Assembly (NCBI GenBank): GCA_014652975.1
Contig: BMZV01000006.1
Span: 1 to 64,000, forward strand
DNA: 64,000 nucleotides
Direction: 5' to 3'
Origin: Kocuria marina
Lineage (GTDB): Bacteria; Actinomycetota; Actinomycetes; Actinomycetales; Micrococcaceae
In this document: positions 1-9,326 of the stretch, in pieces
Numbering within the stretch: the stretch's first letter is position 1
Layout: every line of letters begins with the position of its first letter
The notes under the pieces: model-generated
What the model saw: only the letters and a program-made list of their open reading frames with translations
Database searches by the model: none
What the model was told of the DNA's origin: nothing
Translations under genes and position numbers: made by a program

Positions 1-100
1 AAAACAAAAAAACTTTGGTATCAACAAACTAGACACACTATTGAGTTGACAAACAACAAACCACACCACCAGACCCCTCACCAGGGCCACAACGGTCGGT
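1..100 (-). other. Leader of a 16S rRNA operon (gene lies beyond the left edge)
   Basis: Read on the minus strand, bases 62 to 1 contain TTGTTTGTCAACTCAATAG followed by TGTGTC, a T-rich stretch and a run of seven T. This closely resembles the transcribed leader of actinobacterial rRNA operons, where a TTGTTTGAGAACTCAATAGTG-type element (antitermination and RNase processing region) precedes the 16S gene. The high A+T content against the GC-rich background fits. I infer that a 16S rRNA gene starts a short distance left of position 1 and is transcribed leftwards. The 16S sequence itself is not in the window, so this rests on motif resemblance. Confidence 0.7.
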
Positions 101-111
101 TGCGATCTGCA

Positions 112-140
112 AGCTTAGCTGCGGGTGACCCGGGCTGCAA
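112..140 (-). promoter_or_regulatory. Candidate rRNA promoter, proximal
   Basis: On the minus strand TTGCAG (140-135) and TAAGCT (117-112) are separated by exactly 17 bases, a good sigma-70-type promoter pointing at the rRNA leader. Its place just upstream of the leader makes it the best candidate for a proximal rrn promoter. Confidence 0.55.
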
Positions 141-201
141 CTCGAAATGAACTCTCGATTGCTTCCTGCTGTCACCGCTCTTCAGCGGCTTGCGGGGAAT
201 C

Positions 202-230
202 ATCCTAGCACACCTTCTCGCCGTTGTACG
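202..230 (-). promoter_or_regulatory. Candidate rRNA promoter, distal
   Basis: On the minus strand TAGGAT (207-202) is a good -10 box; 17 bases upstream lies CGTACA (230-225), a weak -35. It points towards the rRNA leader and would act as a second, upstream rrn promoter. It is weaker than the proximal candidate. Confidence 0.4.
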
Positions 231-327
231 CGGCTCGTCAGTGGTGGGATCAACTCCGTTTCGTTGCCCCGTTCGGCCTTCGCGGCCGCTGCCGTGGCAA
301 CTCGGAAGACATTACACGCCCCCACCG

Positions 328-413
328 GAGACGGCAAACCTGAGACGGCGAACCCTCCGGAGACGGCGAACCCTCCGGAGGTGGCGAACCCTCCGGAGAC
401 GGAGAACCCGCGG
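328..413. repeat. 18-bp tandem repeat, four units plus a partial one
   Basis: Units at 342-359, 360-377, 378-395 and 396-413 follow the pattern GAGACGGCGAACCCTCCG with one to four changes each; a degenerate 14-base unit precedes them at 328-341. The last unit runs directly into the left arm of the terminator palindrome. The array lies between the glucan gene cluster and the rRNA promoters. Reading frames through it give only repetitive Pro/Glu/Ala peptides, so I treat it as non-coding. Confidence 0.8.
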
Positions 414-436
414 GAGCACGTGCTCCCGCGGGTTCT
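403..436 (-). terminator. Perfect 34-bp palindrome after the glucan operon
   Basis: Two 17-base arms (403-419 and 420-436) are exact reverse complements with no spacer; the centre is GCACGTGC. It lies 24 bases beyond the stop codon of the maltokinase-GlgB gene, so it probably ends that transcript and insulates it from the rRNA promoters. There is no clear T-run, as is usual for high-GC actinobacterial terminators. Confidence 0.7.
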
Positions 437-459
437 GCATTCAATGATGCGTGACCTGA

Positions 460-3400
460 TCAGTCCCGGTCGCGCGCCATCGGGCTGGTGCCCACACCCT
501 TGGCCGGCTTCAGGAACAACACCGCGAGCGGCGGGACGGTGACCTCGGCGGACGCCGGCTTCCCGTTGTATGCACCCTCGGCCGCGGTGACCCGGCCCAG
601 GTTGCCCACGCCGGAACCACCGAAGATGTCAGAGTCCGTGTTGAGCACCTCGTCCCACTCACCCGCCCACGGCAGACCCAACCGGAAGCGCTCGTGGGTG
701 TTGCCCGCGAAGTTGGCCACGCACACGAGCGGGTTGCCCTGGTCGTCCCATCGGGTAAAGGACAGCGTGTTGCGCTTGGCGTCGTTGGCGTCGATCCACT
801 CGAAACCGGACGGGTCATTGTCTCGTGCGTACAGGGCCGGGGTCTCGCGGTAGATCTCGTTGAGGCTCTTCACCAGCTCCTGCACGCCGTGGTGCGGTGG
901 GGTCTCGGAGAGCCACCAGTCCAGGCCGTGCTCCTGGGACCACTCGGACTCCTGGGCGTACTCGGTGCCCATGAAGATCAGCTGCTTACCCGGGTGGGCC
1001 CACATGTATGCGAGGTACGCGCGCACGTTGGCGAGCTGCTGCCACCGGTCACCCGGCATCTTGCGCAGCAGGGAGCCCTTGCCGTACACGACCTCGTCGT
1101 GGGAGATGGGGAGGACGAAGTTCTCCGAGTAGGCGTAGACCATGGAGAACGTGGCCTTGTTGTGGTGGTAGTGCCGGTTTACGGGATCCTCGGCCATGTA
1201 CTCGAGACTGTCGTGCATCCACCCCATGTTCCACTTGATCCCGAAGCCGAGACCGCCGGCGCTCGTGGGTTTGGTGACCCCTGGGAAGGACGTGGACTCC
1301 TCCGCAACCATGACGATCCCGGGATTGCGCCGGTACGCGGTGGCGTTGGCCTCCTGCAGGAACGCGATGGCCTCGAGGTTCTCGCGTCCACCGTACTGGT
1401 TGGGCTCCCACTCGCCGTCGTTGCGCGAGTAGTCCAGGTAGAGCATGGAGGCCACGGCGTCCACGCGCAGCCCGTCCACGTGGAACTCCTCGAGCCAGTA
1501 GTTCGCGTTGGCCACGAGGAAGTTGCGCACCTCCCGGCGGCCGTAATCGAAGATTAGCGTGCCCCAGTCCTTGTGCTCGCCGCGGCGGGGGTCCGGGTGC
1601 TCGTAGAGCGGTTGCCCGTCGAACTTGGCGAGCGCCCACTCGTCCTTGGGGAAGTGGCCGGGGACCCAGTCCACGAGCACACCGATGCCGGCCTGGTGCA
1701 GCTGGTCCACGAGGTAGCGGAACTCGTCCGGGGAACCGAAGCGCGACGACGGCGCGTAGTAGCCGGTGACCTGGTAACCCCACGAACCACCGAAGGGGTG
1801 CTCCGCGACGGGCATGAACTCCACGTGGGTGAAGCCCTGCCACGTGAGGTACTCGACGAGCTCGCGGGCGAGATCCACGTAGCCGAGACCCATGCGCCAC
1901 GAGCCGATGTGCATCTCGTACACGCTCATGGGTGCGTTGTGGGGATCCTTGGCCGCGCGGGCCTGCATCCACGCGTCGTCCTGGAACTCGTAGGAGGACT
2001 CGAACACGCGCGACGCGGTGGACGGCGGGATCTCGGTGCCGAAGGCCATGGGGTCCGCCTTGTCCCGCCACGAGCCGTCCGCCGCCTGGATCCGGAACTT
2101 GTAGGTGTCTCCGGAGCCCATGCCGGGCACGAACACTTCCCACACACCGCTGGAACCCAGCGAGCGCATGGCATGCTCGGAACCGTCCCACCCGTTGAAG
2201 TCACCAATCACGCGCACGGCCCGGGCATTGGGGGCCCACACCGCGAAGCTCACGCCGGAGACGTCCCCCATGGAGGACGGGTAGTGGTGCACGTGAGCAC
2301 CGAGCACGGTCCACAGGGTCTCGTGCCGGCCCTCGCCGATCAGGTGCAGGTCCAGCTCGCCCAGGGTGGGCGCGAAGCGGTAGGGGTCGTCGACCTCGGC
2401 GGGCTCCTTGCCCGCATAGGTCACCAGGACGCGGTAGTCGGGGATCTTGCCCTCGTTGTGCGCGGGGACCACGCCGGTGAAGATCCCACCCCACTCGTGC
2501 TCGAGGGGGAACGTCCCGTTGAGCGTGCGCACCGAGACGTGCGTCGCGAAGCGTCGCAGGGTCCGGATGGTCACCGAACCGTCCGGGTTGAAGTGCGCCC
2601 CGAGCACCGCGTGGGGATCGTGGTAGCGCCCCTCGGCCACCGCTGCGAGCACGTCCGCGCTCACGGGCACGGGCCCGCCCGCGGGGTGCTCCCGTTCCGA
2701 CGCCGCTGCGACGCTCTGCTGGGAAGTCCCGGCCCGAGTCGACGCGTGGTTCCCGCCCGCGGTCTCCGCCGGAGCCGTCACGTCATTACCGTCGGTGGTC
2801 CGAGCCGACGCGTCGTTCGTCCCGGTCGCCTCCGACGCAGCGCCCCGCGCGTTGCGCGGTTCCGCCGACGGCGCCCGGCCGTCGGCGTGCTGCGCGGACT
2901 CGGAGGCCGGGGTCGGCGTGGATTCGGGGCCCGTAGGAGTCGACGACGCCGCGGGGCCGGTGTTCTCGGGGTGTTCAGGGGTCACGAAATCCTCGGTTCT
3001 GGATGCAGGTGTGTGGCTCTCGTGTGTTTCACGCCTCACGTTACGGGAGCGTGCGCGTTCAAGCGAACGCACCACGGCACCGGCCGGGACCGCGACCCAG
3101 CCCGGGCGGTTGCGCTGCTCGTAGACCACTTCGTACAGGCCCTTGTCAAGCCACAGGGCGCGGAAGAGCACCGAATCCCGGTCCACGCCAGAACCGCTCG
3201 TGCGGGCGTACCCCTCGAGGAACGCGTCCGAGACCGCGTCGGTCCAGGCGTTCATGTCCTCGTCCCGCTCGCGCGCGGCCATGGCGCCCGCATAGTCGAA
3301 CGAGCGCAGCATGCCGACGACGTCGCGCAGGGCCACGTCCGGGCGGACACGCTCCTTAATGGGTCGTAGGGGCTCACCCTCGAAGTCCAGGATCCGGAAC

Positions 3401-4728
3401 CCCTGGGCGTCGTTGTGCAGCACCTGGCCCAGGTGGTAATCACCGTGGATCCGTTGCAGGGCGGGGATCTCCCGGATCCGGGACAGCTGCTCGAGCAGGT
3501 CCTCGACCTCGGCCCGGTAGGAATCGAAGTAGTCCCCGCAGGACTCCCACGCCCAGCGGATCCGCGAGGCGAGGTCGTCCAGGAACCGGCGCCGAGCATC
3601 GTCGTCCGCGGTGACGGGGTCGAAAACGCCGAGGAGGTCGGCGTGGACGCGCGCGGTCGTGGCACCCAGCTCGGCCGCGAGCTCGGAGAAGTCCCGGGCA
3701 TGGCTCGCCGCGTCCAGGGCCATGGCCCACGCGTCCCGCGAATCGGCCAGGAACTGGGCGGCCACGGCGAGCTGACCGGACGTGGTGACCAGACCCTGGC
3801 GCCACTGGGCATCGAGCCATCCAGCCGTGGCCGGGACCGCGGTGGAACCGTGCGACGTGAGTTTGACGCCCACCTCCACGTCCGGGTTGCGCCCCTCCCC
3901 CACCACGCGGAAGAACTTCACGATCACCGCGTCGCCGCCCAGCGCGGAATCCGAGTCCTCCGCGTCCTGCGGGGTGAGGATCACGGACGTGTTGGACTGC
4001 TCTGAGGAGATCACCCGCACCTGATCCGCGGAGCCAATCCGATAATCCGTGTTCATGGCCCCGGTGTAGCGGCCGTGCAGGCCCATCCCGTGGCGCAGCA
4101 CCCCGCCCTCGGTCAGCTGCGCATCCATGATCCGCAGCACCCGGTCCATGAAACCTGGGTCCCCCACGGCGTCGTAGAGGTGGAACCTGGCCGTCTCGTC
4201 CGCGGTGGTGCTCTCGCTGCCCTGTGCATCGGCGCGGGCCTCACTACGACCGGACGCGCCGGCCTTCTCCTGGGCGCCGGCGGTCTGACCGGCCTCCGGG
4301 GAGTCCTCCGAGGTAATGGGTTGGGCGGTCCGCGAGCGCTCCGAGCGGCGTCGTTCGCGGAAGGAACCCGCGTGCGAGATGGCGCGGCGCAGGAACGAGG
4401 CCGAGGCCTCCGCACCCGCGATCAGCTGTTCGGGCAGGGGACGGTCCGGGCCGCCGGAGCAATAGCTGCCGATCGTGAAGCGCTCGAGCTCGGGCAGGGC
4501 TTCGGTGCTGCGCACGACCGGTACGTTGAGCAATTCGCTGCGCTCGCCCACCGTGACCTGGACCAGGAACATGATGCGTTCCGTGCCGCGATGCGATCCG
4601 GTGCCGGAATCCAGGGTCGCGCGGCCCACGACGCTCAAGCGCAACTGGTCCGGGGTGGCCGTGAACGGGAACCACCGCTGCCGCGGCAACCAGTCGCGCA
4701 ACCTGTCGAGAAATTGCTGATCCGTCAT
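460..4728 (-). CDS. glgB: Maltokinase-glycogen branching enzyme fusion (Mak-GlgB)
   Basis: 1422 residues joining two enzymes normally encoded separately. Residues 1 to about 560 match maltokinase (Mak/Pep2), which makes maltose 1-phosphate from maltose and ATP: the catalytic loop IHGDYHLGQ is at 427-435 and the metal-binding ILDFEGEP at 446-453. This half carries a charged insertion at about 123-180. Residues about 565-685 are a Pro/Ala/Thr/Ser-rich, probably disordered linker. Residues about 686-1415 are a full-length GlgB with an N-terminal domain, a CBM48 ([10 protein letters not shown]) and a GH13 barrel: nucleophile D1090 in [10 protein letters not shown], acid/base E1143 in VAEEST, and D1211 in [10 protein letters not shown]. 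The ATG start has GGGGGAA 6 bases upstream and lies 63 bases after treS. The fusion supplies both the kinase feeding GlgE and the enzyme branching its product. Confidence 0.95.
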   Translation of the reverse strand: MTDQQFLDRLRDWLPRQRWFPFTATPDQLRLSVVGRATLDSGTGSHRGTERIMFLVQVTVGERSELLNVPVVRSTEALPELERFTIGSYCSGGPDRPLPEQLIAGAEASASFLRRAISHAGSFRERRRSERSRTAQPITSEDSPEAGQTAGAQEKAGASGRSEARADAQGSESTTADETARFHLYDAVGDPGFMDRVLRIMDAQLTEGGVLRHGMGLHGRYTGAMNTDYRIGSADQVRVISSEQSNTSVILTPQDAEDSDSALGGDAVIVKFFRVVGEGRNPDVEVGVKLTSHGSTAVPATAGWLDAQWRQGLVTTSGQLAVAAQFLADSRDAWAMALDAASHARDFSELAAELGATTARVHADLLGVFDPVTADDDARRRFLDDLASRIRWAWESCGDYFDSYRAEVEDLLEQLSRIREIPALQRIHGDYHLGQVLHNDAQGFRILDFEGEPLRPIKERVRPDVALRDVVGMLRSFDYAGAMAARERDEDMNAWTDAVSDAFLEGYARTSGSGVDRDSVLFRALWLDKGLYEVVYEQRNRPGWVAVPAGAVVRSLERARSRNVRRETHESHTPASRTEDFVTPEHPENTGPAASSTPTGPESTPTPASESAQHADGRAPSAEPRNARGAASEATGTNDASARTTDGNDVTAPAETAGGNHASTRAGTSQQSVAAASEREHPAGGPVPVSADVLAAVAEGRYHDPHAVLGAHFNPDGSVTIRTLRRFATHVSVRTLNGTFPLEHEWGGIFTGVVPAHNEGKIPDYRVLVTYAGKEPAEVDDPYRFAPTLGELDLHLIGEGRHETLWTVLGAHVHHYPSSMGDVSGVSFAVWAPNARAVRVIGDFNGWDGSEHAMRSLGSSGVWEVFVPGMGSGDTYKFRIQAADGSWRDKADPMAFGTEIPPSTASRVFESSYEFQDDAWMQARAAKDPHNAPMSVYEMHIGSWRMGLGYVDLARELVEYLTWQGFTHVEFMPVAEHPFGGSWGYQVTGYYAPSSRFGSPDEFRYLVDQLHQAGIGVLVDWVPGHFPKDEWALAKFDGQPLYEHPDPRRGEHKDWGTLIFDYGRREVRNFLVANANYWLEEFHVDGLRVDAVASMLYLDYSRNDGEWEPNQYGGRENLEAIAFLQEANATAYRRNPGIVMVAEESTSFPGVTKPTSAGGLGFGIKWNMGWMHDSLEYMAEDPVNRHYHHNKATFSMVYAYSENFVLPISHDEVVYGKGSLLRKMPGDRWQQLANVRAYLAYMWAHPGKQLIFMGTEYAQESEWSQEHGLDWWLSETPPHHGVQELVKSLNEIYRETPALYARDNDPSGFEWIDANDAKRNTLSFTRWDDQGNPLVCVANFAGNTHERFRLGLPWAGEWDEVLNTDSDIFGGSGVGNLGRVTAAEGAYNGKPASAEVTVPPLAVLFLKPAKGVGTSPMARDRD

Positions 4729-4791
4729 GGAGGTTCCCCCGCTTTCGTCTGGACAATCACTGCTTCGCGCGCGGGCCGTACCCGCGCGCGC

Positions 4792-6561
4792 TCACTCGTT
4801 GCGCGCGGGCTTGATGATGGGCATGGCCACCGTCTCGGGGTGGGAACCGTCCGTGCCGGGGGTCGTGCGCAACCGGAGCCAGAAGAAGTCCTGCGAACCG
4901 AGCGTGATGCGGTAGTCGCCCTGTTCCGAGAAGGAGCCGAACGGCTCACCGCCGAACAGTTCCCGGGTGCCCCGGCCCGCGTACTCGGCCAGGTGCACGC
5001 TGCAGCTCGCGGGGACGTGGGAAAGGTTGAACACGCACAGCAGGGTCTCCCCCACGCCGTCGTCCGCGTCCTGCGGGCTCAAGCGGCGCAGGAACGCCAG
5101 GACGGATTCGTGGTCCGTGCTCACGTTGACGTAGTCCCCCAGACCGAACGCCGGGTGCGCCTTGCGCACCATGAGCATCTGCCGGATCCAGTGCAGCAGG
5201 GAGGAGGACGACGCGAGCTGCGTCTCCACGTTCGTCTGCGTGTAGTTGTAGACGAGCGACTGCACGACCGGGAGGTAGAGCTTGCCCGGATCCGCGGTGG
5301 AGAAGCCGGCGTTGCGGTCGGGGGTCCACTGCATGGGTGTGCGGGACGCGTCGCGGTCGTCGAGCCAGATGTTGTCCCCCATGCCGATCTCGTCCCCGTA
5401 GTACAGGAACGGCGACCCGGGCAGGGACAACAACAGCGCGTGCGCGAGTTCGAGCTCCGCGCGGGAGTTGTCGAGCAGGGGCGCCAAGCGGCGTCGGATA
5501 CCGATGTTCGCGCGCATGCGCGAATCCGGGGCGTACCACCCGAGCATGGCCTGGCGTTCCTCGCTCGTGACCATCTCGAGCGTCAACTCGTCGTGGTTGC
5601 GCAGGAACGTGCCCCACTGCGTGCCCCGCGGGATCTGCGGCGTGTGCTCCATGGTGGAGACGATGGGCGCGGCCTTCTGATCGCGCAACGAGTAGTAGAT
5701 CCGCGGCATGATCGGGAAGTGGAAGCACATGTGGCACTCGGGCGCCTGCTCCGTGCCGAAGTACTCCACGACCTCGTGCGGCATCTGGTTGGCCTCCGCG
5801 ATGATCACGCGGCCGGGGTACTCGCGGTCCACCATCTCGCGCAGCCGCACGAGGAAGTCGTGGGTCCCGGGCAGGTTCTCGCAGTTGGTCCCCTCCTCCT
5901 CGATGAGGTAGGGGATGGCGTCCGCGCGGAAGCCGTCGATGCCCATGTCCAGCCAGAACTTCACGACGTCGAACACGGCCTCGACGACCTTGGGGTTCTC
6001 GAAGTTCAGGTCCGGCTGGTGGGAGAAGAACCGGTGCCAGAAGAACTGCCGCCGCACGGGGTCGAAGGTCCAGTTGGAGACCTCGGTGTCCACGAAGATG
6101 ATCCGCGCGTCCTGGTACTTCTCGTCCGTGTCCGACCAGACGTAGAACTCGCCGTACGGCCCCTCCGGGTCCTCCCGCGAGGCCTGGAACCACGGGTGCT
6201 GGTCCGAGGTGTGGTTCAGCGGCAGGTCGGTGATGACCCGCAGACCCCGCGCGTGGGCCTCTGCGACCAATCGCTTGAAGTCGCTCACGGTGCCGAACTC
6301 GTCCAGCACGGAGTAGTAGTCGGAGATGTCGTAGCCGCCGTCCCGCAGCGGGGATTCGTAGAACGGGGGCAGCCACAAGCAATCGATCCCGAGCCACTGC
6401 AGGTAGTCGAGTTTGTCGATCAAACCCGAGAAGTCGCCGGAGCCGTCACCGTTGGCGTCCGAGAAGGCTCGCACGAGCACCTCGTAGAACACGGCCTTGC
6501 GGAACCAGTCCGGGTCGTGCGCGAGCCCGGGAGCGTTGAGTTGGAAAGGAGTGGTGCTCAT
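4792..6561 (-). CDS. treS: Trehalose synthase TreS (maltose alpha-D-glucosyltransferase)
   Basis: 589 residues from the ATG that opens MSTTPFQLNAPG; the frame is open further upstream but that part does not look like TreS. GH13 enzyme interconverting trehalose and maltose. The N-terminal barrel signature FYEVLVRAFSDANGDG is at about 25-40, the nucleophile is D214 in GFRADAIPYL, the acid/base is E256 in IIAEANQ, and the third acid is D324 in LRNHDE. Length matches stand-alone TreS (about 600), so no kinase is fused here; the maltokinase is on the next gene. GAGAGGGCAG upstream is a plausible ribosome site. It lies between glgE (116 bases upstream) and mak-glgB (63 bases downstream), all on the minus strand, consistent with one operon channelling trehalose to maltose 1-phosphate. 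Confidence 0.96.
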   Translation of the reverse strand: MSTTPFQLNAPGLAHDPDWFRKAVFYEVLVRAFSDANGDGSGDFSGLIDKLDYLQWLGIDCLWLPPFYESPLRDGGYDISDYYSVLDEFGTVSDFKRLVAEAHARGLRVITDLPLNHTSDQHPWFQASREDPEGPYGEFYVWSDTDEKYQDARIIFVDTEVSNWTFDPVRRQFFWHRFFSHQPDLNFENPKVVEAVFDVVKFWLDMGIDGFRADAIPYLIEEEGTNCENLPGTHDFLVRLREMVDREYPGRVIIAEANQMPHEVVEYFGTEQAPECHMCFHFPIMPRIYYSLRDQKAAPIVSTMEHTPQIPRGTQWGTFLRNHDELTLEMVTSEERQAMLGWYAPDSRMRANIGIRRRLAPLLDNSRAELELAHALLLSLPGSPFLYYGDEIGMGDNIWLDDRDASRTPMQWTPDRNAGFSTADPGKLYLPVVQSLVYNYTQTNVETQLASSSSLLHWIRQMLMVRKAHPAFGLGDYVNVSTDHESVLAFLRRLSPQDADDGVGETLLCVFNLSHVPASCSVHLAEYAGRGTRELFGGEPFGSFSEQGDYRITLGSQDFFWLRLRTTPGTDGSHPETVAMPIIKPARNE

Positions 6562-6676
6562 GGTCGGCTGGACTGCCCTCTCGGAGAAACGTGCGTGTCG
6601 GTCATGACGGGTGCGGGGTGCCGGCCGCCGTGGTGCGCCGCGCTCAGCGGTCGGGGCGCATCGCGACGGCGCTCGC

Positions 6677-9190
6677 TCACTTGACCCCGCGGCGGACGCT
6701 GAGCACGTGCGCGGGTTCCACGTACGGATCCAGGCGCACGTAGTTGTGGGTGCCCCACTTCCAGCTCGCACCGGAGATCAGGTCGTCTACCCAGAAAGAG
6801 CCGTCCTCGTTGAAGTCCTGGCCCCGCAGGTCCAGGGAGTCGAGGTCCAGCCACACCGTGGCCTCCCGCGCGCTGTGCGGGTCCGTGTTGAGCACCACGA
6901 TCACGGTGTCCCAGACCTGCTCGCCGTCCCGTTCCACGGTCTTGGTCTTGCTGTAGGCCACGATGGCGTCGTCCGTGGAATTCTGCAGCGTGAGGTTCTG
7001 AAGGTCCCCGAGTGCGGGATGGTCCTTGCGGATCCGGTTCAGGCGCGTGATGTACGGCGCGAGCGACTCGCCGCGTTCCACGGCGGCGTCGAAGTCGCGC
7101 GGGCGCAACTGGAACTTCTCGTTGTCCATGTACTCCTCCGCCCCGGGACGAGCGACGTGCTCGAACAACTCGAAGCCGGCGTACACGCCCCACAGCGGGG
7201 ACGCGGTGGCCGCCAGGGCCGCGCGCACCTTGAACGCGGCCGGGCCACCGAACTGCAGGTACTCGGTGAGGATGTCCGGCGTGTTCACGAAGAAGTTGGG
7301 CCGGTAGAACCCGGAGGTCTCGTGGGAGATCTCCTGGAGGTACTCCTCGATCTCCTCCTTGGTGTTGCGCCACGTGAAGTACGAGTAGGACTGCTGGAAC
7401 CCGGCCTTGGCCAGCCCCTGCATCATGGCCGGACGCGTGAACGCCTCCGCGAGGAACACCGTGTCCGGGTGGTTCTTGCGCACCCTGGCGATCAGCCACT
7501 CCCAAAACCACAGGGGCTTGGTGTGCGGGTTGTCCACGCGGAAGATGTCCACGCCGTGACCGATCCACAGCTCCACGACCCGCAGTATCTCGGCGGCGAG
7601 GCCCTCGGGGTCGTTGTCGAAGTTCAGGGGGTAGATGTCCTGGTACTTCTTGGGCGGGTTCTCGGCGTAGGCGATGCTGCCGTCCGCGCGGGTCGTGAAC
7701 CACTGCGGGTGCTCGGCGACCCACGGGTGATCCGGGGACGCCTGCAGCGCGAGGTCCAGCGCGACCTCGAGACCGAGATCACGGGCGTGCGCGACGAACG
7801 CGTCGAAGTCCTCGAAGCTCCCGAGGTCCGGGTGGATCGTGTCGTGACCTCCCTCCGGCCCACCGATGGCCCACGGGGAACCCGGGTCCTGGGGTCCGGC
7901 CGTGAGGGTGTTGTTCGGCCCCTTGCGGTGGTTGCGCCCGATCGGGTGGATGGGCGGGAGGTACGCGACGTCGAAGCCCATGGCCGCGGCCCGGTCCAGG
8001 GCCGCGGTGGCCGTGCGGAACGTCCCCGAGGTCCACTCGCCCGTCTCGGGGTCGTACGTGGCGCCCTCGGAGCGCGGGAAGAACTCGTACCACGCACCAC
8101 GACCCGCGGCCTCGCGCTCGACGCCGAGCGGGTAGCGCGGGGACGAGCTGAGCAGATCACGCAGCGGCCGCTCACGAACGTAGTCCAGGAGCTGCGGGGA
8201 CGTGGCGATCTCCCACCGCTGTTCCGGCGTGCGGTCGGTGTCCGCCATCGCCTCGGCGGCGTCCTCGAAGACCCGGGCCTCCTCGGTCGCGCGATCGGAC
8301 TCCTTGGAGGCGGCGTCGAAGAGCAGGGCCGCTTCCTGGAACATGAGCTCGACGTCCTGGCCGACCCCCAACTTGATCTGCGCGGCGTGGTGCCACGTGT
8401 CGTAGAGATCCGACCAGCCCTCCACCGCGAAACTCCAGGGGCCCTCGTGCTCGGGACGCAGCCACGCCTCGTAGCGGTCCGTCCCGGGGGCCACGAGCGT
8501 CATGGGTCGGCGCTGGGTCTCACGGCCCTGCGGGTCGTACAACACCGCGGTCACACCGAGGGAGTCATGACCCTCGCGGAACACGGTCGCGCTCACCCGG
8601 ATGTCCTCACCGGGAACGGCCGTGGCGGGGAAACGCCCACCCTCGATCACGGGGCTCACGTCCGTCACGGGGATCCGCCCGTACACGAGATCGTCCGACG
8701 GGAAGTCCGCCAGGTGCTCGTCGTCCCCGGAATCGGAGTCTTGCTCGGCCGGGGCCTGCGCCGCGGCTTCGGCGTGCGGATCAGGTGCGGACTGAGTGTC
8801 GGGCTCGTACTGCGTGTCGGGCTCGCGCTGCGCTCCGGGTGCGGACTGTTGGTCGGATGCGGGCTGCGCCTCGGATTCGGTGTCCTCGGTAGGTGTTACG
8901 ACCGCGGCGACCTCCTCGGCCGCACCCGGTTCCGCATGTGCGTGGGCGTCCGGCTGCCCGGCACCGGCGGAAGACGCCGCTTCGGTTGCCTCCGGCGCGG
9001 ACGGGACGCGAGCGGCATCGTCGTGGGCCTCCGCTCGGCGTACCGAGGGGGCGACGTCGGGAACGCCCGTGGCCGGGACCGGCGGGGTCAAGCGGGACCC
9101 GACGTCCGGGTGGGCATCGCCCGCGTGGGGATCCGGCACGGGATCTGAGGACGGACGGCGGCCCTGGGGCTGTGAGTTCTGCTGCGACAC
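6677..9190 (-). CDS. glgE: Alpha-1,4-glucan:maltose-1-phosphate maltosyltransferase GlgE
   Basis: 837 residues, about 130-170 longer than typical GlgE. It transfers maltosyl units from maltose 1-phosphate to the non-reducing end of alpha-1,4-glucan. The first 165 residues are low-complexity and rich in Ala, Pro, Asp, Glu and Gln, with no known domain. The family part starts near LVYGRIPVTDVSPVIEGG (168-185) and continues through the N domain and the GH13 barrel: nucleophile D553 in DIFRVDNPHTKPLWFWEWL and acid/base E582 in FLAEAFTRP. The GTG start at 9190 is supported by TAACGT 7 bases upstream, implying a leaderless mRNA. A shorter start within the low-complexity region cannot be ruled out. 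The gene is first in the glgE-treS-mak/glgB set and is divergent from glgP. Confidence 0.95.
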   Translation of the reverse strand: MSQQNSQPQGRRPSSDPVPDPHAGDAHPDVGSRLTPPVPATGVPDVAPSVRRAEAHDDAARVPSAPEATEAASSAGAGQPDAHAHAEPGAAEEVAAVVTPTEDTESEAQPASDQQSAPGAQREPDTQYEPDTQSAPDPHAEAAAQAPAEQDSDSGDDEHLADFPSDDLVYGRIPVTDVSPVIEGGRFPATAVPGEDIRVSATVFREGHDSLGVTAVLYDPQGRETQRRPMTLVAPGTDRYEAWLRPEHEGPWSFAVEGWSDLYDTWHHAAQIKLGVGQDVELMFQEAALLFDAASKESDRATEEARVFEDAAEAMADTDRTPEQRWEIATSPQLLDYVRERPLRDLLSSSPRYPLGVEREAAGRGAWYEFFPRSEGATYDPETGEWTSGTFRTATAALDRAAAMGFDVAYLPPIHPIGRNHRKGPNNTLTAGPQDPGSPWAIGGPEGGHDTIHPDLGSFEDFDAFVAHARDLGLEVALDLALQASPDHPWVAEHPQWFTTRADGSIAYAENPPKKYQDIYPLNFDNDPEGLAAEILRVVELWIGHGVDIFRVDNPHTKPLWFWEWLIARVRKNHPDTVFLAEAFTRPAMMQGLAKAGFQQSYSYFTWRNTKEEIEEYLQEISHETSGFYRPNFFVNTPDILTEYLQFGGPAAFKVRAALAATASPLWGVYAGFELFEHVARPGAEEYMDNEKFQLRPRDFDAAVERGESLAPYITRLNRIRKDHPALGDLQNLTLQNSTDDAIVAYSKTKTVERDGEQVWDTVIVVLNTDPHSAREATVWLDLDSLDLRGQDFNEDGSFWVDDLISGASWKWGTHNYVRLDPYVEPAHVLSVRRGVK

Positions 9191-9203
9191 GAGACCAACG
9201 TTA
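9188..9203 (-). promoter_or_regulatory. Leaderless promoter of glgE
   Basis: Minus-strand TAACGT (9203-9198) stands 7 bases before the GTG start, the usual distance from a -10 box to +1. The 133-bp gap to glgP also carries the opposing glgP promoter. Confidence 0.5.
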
Positions 9204-9310
9204 GCGACAAACGCCCCGATTCATAAGGCCGTGGCCGTGGTCCCCAAACCGCGACGGCGACGCACTCGCGTCACACGTCGGACCCCGTGGAGCGGCGAGG
9301 CCACAGCCGC

Positions 9311-9326
9311 TAGGCTCGGGACCGTG
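9311..9326 (+). promoter_or_regulatory. Leaderless promoter of glgP
   Basis: TAGGCT (9311-9316) is followed by 7 bases and the GTG start at 9324. No ribosome site precedes the GTG, so translation probably begins at the mRNA 5' end. Confidence 0.6.

Noticed and set aside
328..413. Possible CRISPR array
   Set aside because: The 18-bp units abut without unique spacers and no cas gene is nearby.
147..542. Open frame of 131 codons over the tandem repeat
   Set aside because: It spans the terminator palindrome and the end of the branching-enzyme gene, and its only feature is the repeat-derived Pro/Glu/Ala/Asn peptide.
4075..9148. Very long plus-strand open frames opposite mak-glgB, treS and glgE
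   Set aside because: They are antisense shadows produced by strong third-position GC bias; they show no domain, no start signals and composition skewed to Arg, Val, His and Gly.
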